10,208 nt of DNA from Thiobacillus sp. (GCA_020217265.1 JAIWOS010000078.1:1-10208), one strand, 5' to 3'. Counted from the first letter of the stretch, positions 1-6,714 are shown. Numbers and translations: made by a program. The notes: generated from the letters alone by a model not told the origin.

Positions 1-700
1 CGTCGAGGAAAAGGGTGCCGCCGTCGGCCAGTTCGAACAGTCCGCGCTTGGCGCGCTGGCCGCCGGTGAAGGCGCCCTTTTCATACCCGAACAGCTCGCT
101 TTCGCACAGGCTCTCGGGGATCGACGCGCAGTTGAGCTCGACGTAGGCCTTGCCCGCCCGGCCGGAATGTTCGTGCAGGAAACGCGCGGCAAGCTCCTTG
201 CCCACGCCGCTCTCGCCATACAGCCAGACCGGCGCGACGGTGCGCGCAGCCGTCGACAGTTCCTCGAAAAACCGCAAGAAGGCCGGGCTCTTGCCGGCCA
301 TGCGCATTTCCTCGCAGTTGATGTCCAGCCGCGGCGCCAGCCGGTGGATCGATTCCATCAGATACATCTGGCCGTCGGCATCGTGGATGGGGTGCGCCAG
401 GATGCGAACATGATCCGGCCGCCCCTCGAAATCGATGTGGGTGTGCAGCGCCTCGCAGGGCGCCGCCGTCGAAAAAACCTCCTGGTGCGGACATTGCTCG
501 CCGTTCAGATGACACGGGCGATCCGAGCGGTGGGATACCTGGTGACACGCCTTGCCGATGATTTCGTCCGGCGGTATGCCGTACGAGGTGCAGTAGGCCT
601 TGTTGGCAGCGACGATGCGGTAGTTCTTGTCGACCAGCACGGTCGGGTTGTCGCGCGTTTCCAGCAGGGAATACAAGGGCACAACGATGCGCCTGTCCAT
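1..700 (-). CDS. Sigma-54-dependent transcriptional activator with N-terminal PAS-like sensor (3' part off the window)
   Basis: The 233 codons present give the N-terminal half of a bacterial enhancer-binding protein, a cytoplasmic ATPase that remodels sigma-54 RNA polymerase. Residues 1-120 look like a PAS-type sensor and hold a Cys/His cluster (C52, H57, C63, C70, with C37 and C82 nearby). The AAA+ domain starts near residue 135: Walker A GESGVGKE at 162-169, the sigma-54 contact loop as GAFTGG at 209-214 (the usual form is GAFTGA), and the beginning of Walker B, LFLD, at 230-233. There is no receiver domain at the N-terminus, so it is probably not a classical two-component regulator. The ATG at 700-698 follows a strong GGAGGAG ribosome site. 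The gene is divergent from a sigma-54 promoter at 980-995 and a half-site array, so it most likely controls the operon starting at 1112. The rest of the ATPase and the HTH domain lie beyond base 1. The signal is unknown; the Cys/His cluster suggests redox or metal sensing. Confidence 0.93.
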   Translation of the reverse strand, partial: MDRRIVVPLYSLLETRDNPTVLVDKNYRIVAANKAYCTSYGIPPDEIIGKACHQVSHRSDRPCHLNGEQCPHQEVFSTAAPCEALHTHIDFEGRPDHVRILAHPIHDADGQMYLMESIHRLAPRLDINCEEMRMAGKSPAFLRFFEELSTAARTVAPVWLYGESGVGKELAARFLHEHSGRAGKAYVELNCASIPESLCESELFGYEKGAFTGGQRAKRGLFELADGGTLFLD

Positions 701-769
701 GTTTGTCTCCTCCTCCGCAATGCAAAAGCATTTGTCTTGTTTTTATGGGTTATCAGCAATAAGCGTGCT

Positions 770-932
770 TGTCAGGCATGTCAGCACTGCCATGACGGAT
801 TGTCATGGATCGCGCCCCTTGCGCTCCAGAAGGGCCACACCTGGTCATGACAATTTGTCGCGGGAATTTGTCAGGCTGACAGTCCCGGTGGCCGCGGCCA
901 TGACAAAGTGTCAGCCTGTTCGCGGCATGTCA
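770..932. promoter_or_regulatory. Array of TGTCA/TGACA half-sites, probable activator binding region (UAS)
   Basis: Nine exact copies of TGTCA or its complement TGACA start at 770, 779, 801, 848, 869, 877, 901, 909 and 928, and two one-mismatch copies start at 793 and 856. Three 13-bp inverted repeats of the form TGACA-N3-TGTCA stand at 793-805 (one mismatch), 848-860 (one mismatch) and 901-913 (exact), with centres 55 and 53 bp apart. A reversed pair, TGTCA-N3-TGACA, is at 869-881. The first inverted repeat extends to 7-bp arms at 790-808. The exact pair nearest the promoter is centred about 75 bp upstream of the -24 element. This is where sigma-54 activators normally bind, so the divergent activator at 1-700 is the likely ligand. 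The array also covers the region where that gene's own promoter should lie, which would allow autoregulation. Confidence 0.75.
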
Positions 933-953
933 AGCAAGACTTTTCGCTCCCCC

Positions 954-969
954 CGGATTTCCCCTTGCA
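954..969 (+). promoter_or_regulatory. Possible second, weaker sigma-54-like element
   Basis: CGGATTTCCCCTTGCA has GG (955-956), a 10-base gap and GC (967-968) inside TTGCA, so the -12 half is good, but the -24 half matches only at GG. It lies 26 bp upstream of the better promoter. It could be a second start, a non-productive polymerase site or chance. Confidence 0.25.
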
Positions 970-979
970 AATCAAGGCA

Positions 980-995
980 TGGCCTGTTCCTTGCT
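980..995 (+). promoter_or_regulatory. Sigma-54 (-24/-12) promoter of the 1112-6472 operon
   Basis: The sequence TGGCCTGTTCCTTGCT matches the sigma-54 consensus TGGCACG-N4-TTGCW, with GG at 981-982 and GC at 993-994 separated by exactly 10 bases. Transcription would start near 1006, giving a leader of about 106 nt before the ATG at 1112. The placement downstream of the half-site array and divergent from a sigma-54 activator gene supports the call. Confidence 0.82.
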
Positions 996-1111
996 AACTG
1001 ACGGTACAAACCGCCATGCGACAACTTGCCGCAGAGCGGGAAAGAAGACGCTCGCTCAAGAGCGCACCGCAGTTCTAATCCACATCAATAATTTAGGAGG
1101 AGTAAGCCAAG

Positions 1112-1777
1112 ATGAAATCCCCATTCCCGGGCCCCGTGCTCGCACGCAAGACGTTCGTCGCCACCCTCTTGACCGCCGGCACCCTGTTTGCCTCCAGCGC
1201 CATGGCGTTGACGATCGCCGAAACGGAAACCAACGATCCCTCGGGCACCCCCGGCGCATTGTCGTTTGCCAATGCCGATCAGGTGAGCAGCGGCAGCCAC
1301 ACCCTCACGGGCAGCACCAACCCCAACCAGGATGTGGACCTGTTTGCCTTCAATCTGGCCGCAGGCTCCACGTTTGTCGCCGACCTGGTCTCCATGACCC
1401 AGACCAGCATCGACGGCTACCAGACCCACTTCTACCTGTTCGACTCGAACCTGGTGGGCGTCGATTTCGACATCGATCCCAGTGACTTGAACGGCACCCT
1501 GGGGATCAAGCTCCAGACGAGCATCACCAACGCGGGCACCTACTACCTTGCCGTGGCCGGCCTGAACAACCACCCGATCTGCAATGCGAGCGGAACGTGC
1601 ATGGTCTACGACTTTATCGGCTCGCAACCGGTGTATCAGTGGAACAACCTGGGGCAGGGAACGGGCGATTACCAGATCAACGTGACCTCGGTACCGGAAG
1701 CCGACACCTACGCCATGCTGCTGGCGGGCCTGGGTCTGGTGGGCTTTGCCGTGCGTCGCCGCGCCCGGCAGGTCTGA
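1112..1777 (+). CDS. PEP-CTERM-type sorted protein with pre-peptidase C-terminal (PPC)-like domain
   Basis: This is a 221-residue exported protein. Residues 1-32 form a signal peptide with likely cleavage after AMA. Residues 34-193 resemble the bacterial PPC beta-sandwich, with the typical ETETND opening, DVDLFAFNL and the closing GDYQINV. The tail (194-221) is a PEP-CTERM-type sorting signal: VPEAD, a hydrophobic stretch and RRRAR. The motif reads PEA instead of PEP. Such tails are handled by an exosortase, which is not in this window, and the mature protein is expected at the cell surface or in the matrix. It is the first gene after the sigma-54 promoter. The start follows AGGAGGAG at 1095-1102. 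The second gene begins 31 bases after its stop. C157 and C163 could form a disulfide. Binding partner unknown. Confidence 0.9.
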   Translation: MKSPFPGPVLARKTFVATLLTAGTLFASSAMALTIAETETNDPSGTPGALSFANADQVSSGSHTLTGSTNPNQDVDLFAFNLAAGSTFVADLVSMTQTSIDGYQTHFYLFDSNLVGVDFDIDPSDLNGTLGIKLQTSITNAGTYYLAVAGLNNHPICNASGTCMVYDFIGSQPVYQWNNLGQGTGDYQINVTSVPEADTYAMLLAGLGLVGFAVRRRARQV

Positions 1778-1808
1778 ATCGAACAGTCAAAAAACAAGGA
1801 GACAACAC

Positions 1809-3533
1809 ATGAAACGACACTCGCACGCCGGGATCGCAGCCGGCATGAAAAAGCTTGCCCTGGCCAGCGCCCTGAGCCTGGGCATGACCTCGCTGGCGCA
1901 CGCCATCGCCTTCGAGGTCTGGATGAGCGACCAGGGCACGACGCACGACTCGGTCGCGCCTGCCAACTCCGTCACCAACCTGAATTCGCCGACCACCACC
2001 AGTGGGGGTTATTTGCGTATTTATCAGGGTGCCATTCTGCAATTCAACGCTGCTTCGGCCACCCCCGAGAACTATCACATCAACGGTGAGGGTGTGGTCG
2101 CAGGCGATAAGAAGTTGATGGATTACACCCAGTTCGGCGCACCCGCCAACTGGGGCAATCCGGCCATCCATGGCGCGAGCGTGCCCAAGCTGCGCGGCCT
2201 GCACGGCTGTCTGCCCTCGCCCAACCATCGCTACATGGCCTGCTCGATCCTGAACGGCTTTGTCGCGATCATCAGCGACGGAAGAACGCCGGTCGCGCTG
2301 TTCCGCGTTACGGGCACCAACACCGCAACCGGCGGCAATCCCCACATGTCGTTCTTCTCGAACGACGGCAAATATCTGCTGGTGGCCAACCAGAATGCGC
2401 GCATGCTGGAGCGTATCGACCTGACCTGGGACTCGGCAGGGGTCACCTTGGTCAGCGCCAATTACAACAAATCCGCCTCGCTCGATCTGGTCGGCGGTTC
2501 CAACGTGGTCGGCGGTGGCCGTCTCACCCGCGAGGCTGACACCCTGGCTGCTGCCACGATCAGCGCCACCAACCCGGGAACGAACATCGGCTCCGTGAGC
2601 GGCAGCTACGACGCCAGCGCGTTCTCCACCACCCTGCCCGACGGCTCGCTGAAGCAGACCGGCACCTCGGGTTCGCGCCCGAACAACAGCGTGATCTGCC
2701 CGCTTGCCATGGACAACAACCAGCACACGGTCGTGACCATGGCCGGTGGCGGCGCGTTCATCGTCGACCACACCACCACGCCGATGAAGATCGTGGCAGC
2801 CTACGACAAGACCCAGATTGCCGATGCCGGCTGCGGCGGCCTGGAAAACGCGGGTTACATGTACCTCGACCAGGGCACCTCGGTGGCGCCGACCAGCGCG
2901 CCGTGGAGCTGTCCTGCGGGCCAGGCGACCGACCGCTTCAGCGTCTACCGCCTGCCTTCGACCGGCTGGCCCAGCGGCGGCAGCTATCTCGCCACTCCGC
3001 CCAAGCCCTTTGTCATGCAGGATTTGGGCGCGAGCATGTGCACCACGACCGCGCTGGCCCGCGACGCGCACGGCATGACCTGGGGCGATTACGCGCGCAA
3101 CTACCTGCACGTCTGGGACCGCTTCCAGAACCAGATTCGCGTGTACAAGATGCCGGTCGGTACCCTGCAGGGCATCATCAACATCGGCGGCGGCGCAGTC
3201 TGCACCGACCCGACGCCCGACCTGGGGGATTATGTCTTCGTGCCGGCGCCCAATGCCACCTACACCAGCCTGAAGCCGCGCACCTACATGGCGCATCGCG
3301 GCAGCGGCCCGCTGTCGTTTGGCCACGCGGCCAGCGGCAATTGCGGCGGCCTGGGTATCTACGCGATCGATAACGGCGGCACCTCGGCCACGCTGGAGTT
3401 CGCCAACACGACCACCATCCCGGTAGTAGCCACCGACGTGAACGGCAATCCGACAAATCGCGGCGCCTACACCGGCCCCGCCACCAACACCACCGATCCG
3501 CATGCGGTCGCGGTGCGCATCAAGAGCTTCTAA
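1809..3533 (+). CDS. Exported beta-propeller-like protein (YVTN/YncE-like), function unknown
   Basis: The 574-residue product carries a signal peptide ending at AHA (residue 32). ATG 1809 is chosen because AAGGAG lies 7 bases upstream; the internal ATG at 1845 (residue 13, MKKLALAS) would give an even more typical signal peptide. The mature part has repeated beta-rich blade-like stretches, such as SPNHRYMACSILNGFVAII (136-154), SFFSNDGKYLLVANQN (181-196), TVVTMAGGGAFIVD (307-320) and YLHVWDRFQNQIRVYK (432-447). This pattern suggests a beta-propeller. Eight cysteines (134, 145, 297, 342, 368, 411, 465, 512) could pair in the periplasm or outside the cell. There is no PEP-CTERM tail. No catalytic motif is recognised. 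Being encoded two genes before a MauG-like enzyme, it is a candidate partner or substrate of that enzyme (inference). Confidence 0.85.
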   Translation: MKRHSHAGIAAGMKKLALASALSLGMTSLAHAIAFEVWMSDQGTTHDSVAPANSVTNLNSPTTTSGGYLRIYQGAILQFNAASATPENYHINGEGVVAGDKKLMDYTQFGAPANWGNPAIHGASVPKLRGLHGCLPSPNHRYMACSILNGFVAIISDGRTPVALFRVTGTNTATGGNPHMSFFSNDGKYLLVANQNARMLERIDLTWDSAGVTLVSANYNKSASLDLVGGSNVVGGGRLTREADTLAAATISATNPGTNIGSVSGSYDASAFSTTLPDGSLKQTGTSGSRPNNSVICPLAMDNNQHTVVTMAGGGAFIVDHTTTPMKIVAAYDKTQIADAGCGGLENAGYMYLDQGTSVAPTSAPWSCPAGQATDRFSVYRLPSTGWPSGGSYLATPPKPFVMQDLGASMCTTTALARDAHGMTWGDYARNYLHVWDRFQNQIRVYKMPVGTLQGIINIGGGAVCTDPTPDLGDYVFVPAPNATYTSLKPRTYMAHRGSGPLSFGHAASGNCGGLGIYAIDNGGTSATLEFANTTTIPVVATDVNGNPTNRGAYTGPATNTTDPHAVAVRIKSF

Positions 3534-3549
3534 TCCGGAAGCCTGACCC

Positions 3550-3578
3550 AAGCCGGGCGGCCACCCGCTGTCCGGCTT
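3550..3578 (+). other. Intergenic stem-loop, possible processing or attenuation hairpin
   Basis: AAGCCGG (3550-3556) pairs with CCGGCTT (3572-3578), and inside it GCGG (3557-3560) pairs with CCGC (3565-3568), leaving a CCAC loop and a 3-base bulge. It sits in the 76-base gap between the beta-propeller gene and the next gene. No T-run follows, so it is not a classical terminator. It could protect the upstream mRNA or dampen read-through. Confidence 0.5.
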
Positions 3579-3609
3579 CATTCAGTCCTCCAGACACGTG
3601 CAGAGCCTC

Positions 3610-4065
3610 ATGAAACACCCTTACCTGTTCAGCTTCTTCCTGGCAGCCAGCGCAGCGCTGCTGCCTGCCGCCAGCACGCTCGCGCAAACTCCCGGAACCG
3701 TCGAAAACACGCCCTTCGACAACATCCGTTCCGCCACCTGGGACACCGACGACGGACGCTACAGCGTACATCTGGACGAGGTGCCTGCCGTATTGAAATC
3801 GGGCGAGCTGCAAAGCTGGTGCGTGCGCGTGACCGATGCCCGGGGAAAGCCCGCACGCAACATCAAGCTGCGCTTTACCGGCGGCATGCCCCAGCATGGC
3901 CACGGCCTGCCTTCGGTTCCCGCCACCTCGGCAGGCAAGGGGAAATGCCCCTACCGCATCGACGGCATCGAATTCCATATGCCCGGCGTCTGGCAGATCG
4001 GCTTCGACATCGTGGGCCGGGATGGCAGGCGCCAGGAAATCAGGCGTTTCGTGAATGTGAACTGA
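3610..4065 (+). CDS. YtkA/FixH-like exported protein, possible metal binder
   Basis: The 151-residue product has a signal peptide (about 1-25, ending STLA). Its mature part resembles the YtkA-like/FixH-like beta-sandwich family: WCVRVTDARGKP (70-81), MPQHGHGLP (93-101) and FHMPGVWQIGFDI (122-134) are the family's recognisable blocks. Met93, His96, His98, His123 and Met124 form a His/Met-rich set that could bind copper (inference). C71 and C113 may form a disulfide. ATG 3610 is preferred; an in-frame GTG at 3598 would add four residues, and neither has a good ribosome site. The gene lies 8 bases before the di-heme cytochrome gene, so the two are probably translated from one message and may work together. 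Confidence 0.82.
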   Translation: MKHPYLFSFFLAASAALLPAASTLAQTPGTVENTPFDNIRSATWDTDDGRYSVHLDEVPAVLKSGELQSWCVRVTDARGKPARNIKLRFTGGMPQHGHGLPSVPATSAGKGKCPYRIDGIEFHMPGVWQIGFDIVGRDGRRQEIRRFVNVN

Positions 4066-4072
4066 GTTCGTC

Positions 4073-5323
4073 ATGGGCCGCCTCGCCACCCTGCTGCTCG
4101 TTGCCGCCCTGGCAGGACTGACCAGCGGCTACGGAACGCCGGAGCTTGCGCAAACGGCGCCGCGGTTCGCGCCCGACGAAATTGCACTCGCCGCCTCGCT
4201 AAAGTTGCCCGAACCGCTGGTCGCTCCGGCCGACCCCAGCAACCGGTACGCGGACAACCCCCGGGCCGCAGACCTCGGCAAGGCGCTGTTCTTCGATGTG
4301 CGCCTGTCGGCGAACGGTTCGACCTCGTGTGCGAGCTGCCATCGCCCGGAACTGGCTTTCAGCGACGCCGCGCGCTTTTCAAAAGGCCTGGGCACGGCGC
4401 AGCGCAACACCCCGACGCTGGTGGGCAGCGCCTGGTCGCGCTGGTATTTCTGGGACGGGCGTAGCGATTCCCACTGGGGACAGGCCCTGGGGCCCCTGCT
4501 TCATCCGGACGAACAGGGCCTGACACGCACCGCACTGGCACACCGGATACGCACACACTACCGCCAGCAATACGAATCCCTGTTCGGCCCGTTTCCCCGG
4601 CTGGGCATGAACCTTCACGCCGGCCCCGAAAGCGGTGACGCCGCTGAGGCCACCTGGAGGCGCATGCCCGCCGTCCAGCGCCAGGCCGTCGAGCGGATAC
4701 TGGCCAATGTCGCCAAGGCGATTGCAGCCTACGAGCGGACCCTGGTGCCTGAACCCACGCGCTTCGACCGGTTCGCGGCGGCGCTTGCGGCCGGCCGGCA
4801 ACAGGAAGCCCGCAGCCTGCTGTCCCGCGACGAGATTCAGGGGTTCCGCCTCTTTGTCGGCAGCGCGCGCTGTATCCAGTGCCACAACGGCCCCATGCTG
4901 AGCAATTACCAGTTCCACAACACCGGCCTGCACGAAGCGGATCGCCCCTCGCACATGGGGCACCGCGCCGGCGTGCAGCTCGCGCGGGCCAGCGATTTCA
5001 GCTGCCTCGGCCGTCACAGCGACGACACGCGCCACTGTCCCTCGCGCTTTGTCGGCCTGCTGCAGGACATGAACGCAGGCACCTTCAAGACCCCCACCCT
5101 GCGCAATCTCGCCCTGACCGCGCCCTACATGCACACCGGCGAATTTTCCACGCTGGACGAAGTCATCGCGCACTACGACCAGGGCGGGCGCAGCAACGGC
5201 AGGCCCGGCGTCATCGGCAACGAACTCGTCCGGCTCGGGTTGAGCGAACTGGAGCGCCGTCAGCTCAAGGCCTTCCTGCTCACCCTGTCGCCGCCGCAGC
5301 CGGAGGCAGGAGGCGGCACGTGA
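4073..5323 (+). CDS. MauG-like di-heme cytochrome c peroxidase-family protein
   Basis: This 416-residue exported protein has two c-heme sites: C86-A-S-C89-H90 and C267-I-Q-C270-H271. A signal peptide covers about residues 1-26. FWDGR at 126-130 carries the Trp (W127) that lies between the hemes in this family. The region TPTLRNLALTAPYMHTGEF is the usual C-terminal block, followed by TLDEVIAHYDQGG. There Tyr368 falls where bacterial cytochrome c peroxidases have the Met ligand of the second heme. A Tyr ligand is the hallmark of MauG-type enzymes, which use peroxide to oxidise residues in a partner protein. C311 and C322 may form a disulfide. No good ribosome site precedes ATG 4073, 8 bases after the previous stop, so translational coupling is likely. 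A plain peroxidase remains possible. Confidence 0.92.
   Translation: MGRLATLLLVAALAGLTSGYGTPELAQTAPRFAPDEIALAASLKLPEPLVAPADPSNRYADNPRAADLGKALFFDVRLSANGSTSCASCHRPELAFSDAARFSKGLGTAQRNTPTLVGSAWSRWYFWDGRSDSHWGQALGPLLHPDEQGLTRTALAHRIRTHYRQQYESLFGPFPRLGMNLHAGPESGDAAEATWRRMPAVQRQAVERILANVAKAIAAYERTLVPEPTRFDRFAAALAAGRQQEARSLLSRDEIQGFRLFVGSARCIQCHNGPMLSNYQFHNTGLHEADRPSHMGHRAGVQLARASDFSCLGRHSDDTRHCPSRFVGLLQDMNAGTFKTPTLRNLALTAPYMHTGEFSTLDEVIAHYDQGGRSNGRPGVIGNELVRLGLSELERRQLKAFLLTLSPPQPEAGGGT
5308..5313 (+). promoter_or_regulatory. Ribosome binding site fixing a GTG start
   Basis: AGGAGG lies 6 bases before the GTG at 5320, inside the end of the di-heme cytochrome gene. It decides in favour of GTG 5320; the upstream part of the same open frame is only a shadow of the cytochrome gene. 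Confidence 0.75.
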
Positions 5324-5841
5324 AAACCGTCCTTGCCTTCGTGCTGGTCATTGCGGGCGTGCTGCCCCTGCCATCGCATGCGGACGGCGGCGCCATGCTG
5401 CTGGAACACCATCTGGAACTGGACACCACGACCCCCGCCGTGACGGACTACCGGGTCGACGGCATGTATACACTTCACGAAAGCCTGCGCAACGCCACCG
5501 GCAAAGCCTGGAGCGGCTTGCACATCGAACTGGTCCGTCAGCGGGGCACCCATTTCGTTCCGGTCTCCGCCAGCGATGGCGTCAGCTTCATGCGCGCGGA
5601 GCCGACGCTCGCCTGGCGTCCCACGGTCGAAGTTCGCATCGACGGCCATTACCTCGGGCTGGCCGGCGGCGGCTGGCAACTGCAACGCAGTGAAGCCGCC
5701 ACAGCATTGGAGATGCGTTTCGAGGAAATCCCGGTCGCGCCCGGCGCCCTGGTTCAGCTCAGATTACGCGTACTGAACACCCACGACACCACCTGGCGGC
5801 TGCGCTACACCCCCAAGCTTGCGCCCGGAGAGTCCGGCTGA
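5320..5841 (+). CDS. Exported protein of unknown function
   Basis: The 173-residue product starts at GTG 5320, overlapping the cytochrome stop by 4 bases (GTGA), with AGGAGG 6 bases upstream. The N-terminus MKTVLAFVLVIAGVLPLPSHA is a clear signal peptide. The mature part has alternating beta-strand character (GLHIELVRQRG, VEVRIDGHYLGL, ALVQLRLRVLN), suggesting a beta-sandwich, and has no cysteines, heme motif or sorting tail. I do not recognise the family. The tight overlap implies coupled translation with the MauG-like enzyme, so a structural partner or substrate role is plausible. Four tryptophans (in AWSGL, AWRPT, GWQLQ and TWRLR) are possible targets of oxidation if it is the substrate (inference). 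Confidence 0.82.
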   Translation: MKTVLAFVLVIAGVLPLPSHADGGAMLLEHHLELDTTTPAVTDYRVDGMYTLHESLRNATGKAWSGLHIELVRQRGTHFVPVSASDGVSFMRAEPTLAWRPTVEVRIDGHYLGLAGGGWQLQRSEAATALEMRFEEIPVAPGALVQLRLRVLNTHDTTWRLRYTPKLAPGESG

Positions 5842-5887
5842 CCCGATTTTTCCTCTGGCACAAACCACACTCGCTATCGGAGACAAC

Positions 5888-6472
5888 ATGCCCCCCCTCA
5901 GAATGCTCATCCTGGCCACACTGACGATCGCCGCCCCGCTGGCGAATGCCGACACAGGTCCCACCGCGACAACCGTCGCCAAACCCGATATCGCCATCGA
6001 GGGCAGCCTCAACGAAATCATGATCGGCGGCGGTACCGGCCTGGCTGCCCGACGGATCACCTGGCGCCACCGCCAGCTCACCATGTATCCGGACTGGGCC
6101 GTGGGCGGCACCCAAAAGGGCGAATGCAAAATCCAGCTCATGTACAAGCTCAGCAATCTCGGCGACGCGCCCACCGGCCGTCCCTTCAAGGTGCAACTGC
6201 TCAACAACGACAAAGTGGTGGGTGAGGACCGCATCGAGCCGCTGGGGCCGAAGGAAAGCAGGGTCATCGTCACGCATGGCCTCTTCACCCGCGGACAACA
6301 CTGGTTCACCCTGCGCATCGACCCCGACAATGCGGTCAGCGAATCGCTCGAGGACAACAACGAACACAAGTTCGATTACACGCTCAACGGAAAATGCCCC
6401 GCCAGCCACAAGCCTGGCAGCAAACAGTCTGGCCCCGTCCAGCCCACCGGCATCACGCGCCCGGCGGGCTGA
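5888..6472 (+). CDS. Exported CARDB-like domain protein
   Basis: The 194-residue product begins at ATG 5888 with GGAG 5 bases upstream; the open frame extends 69 bases further up but without a supported start. A signal peptide ends near residue 21 (LANA). Residues 81-167 resemble a CARDB (cell-adhesion-related, Ig-like) domain: IQLMYKLSNLGDAPTG, PFKVQLLNNDKVVGEDRI and the closing RIDPDNAVSESLEDNNEHKF, the typical D-x-x-N-x-V-x-E-x-x-E-x-N-N pattern. C80 and C170 flank the domain and could pair. The last 24 residues are low-complexity Pro/Gly/Ser. CARDB modules usually mediate binding to other proteins or surfaces, so a scaffold role is reasonable. It is the last gene of the putative sigma-54 operon. 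Confidence 0.83.
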   Translation: MPPLRMLILATLTIAAPLANADTGPTATTVAKPDIAIEGSLNEIMIGGGTGLAARRITWRHRQLTMYPDWAVGGTQKGECKIQLMYKLSNLGDAPTGRPFKVQLLNNDKVVGEDRIEPLGPKESRVIVTHGLFTRGQHWFTLRIDPDNAVSESLEDNNEHKFDYTLNGKCPASHKPGSKQSGPVQPTGITRPAG

Positions 6473-6714
6473 ACAGGATTACCCAGGAAGCCGGAAGGCA
6501 CGCTTGAGGGGTGCCACGGAGGAGAGTAGAGTCGTAACACAAAAATCAAGGATGAAGTAGAACACCAACAAGAAGCTCCGATACAACAGCACATACAAAT
6601 CGAAGGAGCCTCATATAAAAGCCTGACGGGCGAAGCGGCGCACCGGACTGGCGAACCTGGATATGCCCATGATCCGCGGGCATCGTCATGGAACACACAG
6701 GCAAGGAGGAGTAC
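6473..6714 (+). other. Intergenic region, A-rich leader of the FxDxF PEP-CTERM gene
   Basis: This 242-base gap is visibly richer in A than its surroundings around 6535-6620. It contains a weak hairpin (GGCAC 6497-6501 with GTGCC near 6511-6515, no T-run), a possible -10 box TATAAA at 6614-6619 without a convincing -35, and a short hairpin ATGCCC/GGGCAT at 6663-6668 and 6678-6683 just before the ribosome site. I found no sigma-54 promoter here and none of the TGACA-N3-TGTCA sites seen upstream of 1112. Whether the next gene has its own promoter or is read from upstream is open. Confidence 0.4.

Noticed and set aside
81..850. Plus- and minus-strand open frames overlapping the activator gene in other frames
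   Set aside because: They lack recognisable domains, whereas the frame starting at 700 on the minus strand encodes a PAS-like region, Walker A and the GAFTG loop.
770..932. The repeated TGTCA units as a CRISPR array
   Set aside because: The repeated unit is only 5-13 bases with irregular spacing and no spacers of constant length; an operator array explains it better.
1677..3581. Long open frame of 634 codons on the minus strand opposite the propeller-like gene
   Set aside because: It is a high-GC antisense shadow: low-complexity Ala/Gly/Arg/His composition, no ribosome site, and the plus-strand product has a signal peptide, a ribosome site and a protein-like sequence.
5857..5876. TGGCAC followed by CTCGCT before the CARDB-like gene
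   Set aside because: The TGGCAC half looks like a -24 element, but the next GC is 15 bases away instead of 10.
6486..6499. GG-N10-GC spacing upstream of the FxDxF PEP-CTERM gene
   Set aside because: Neither TGGC nor TTGC is present; the spacing alone is expected by chance in GC-rich DNA.
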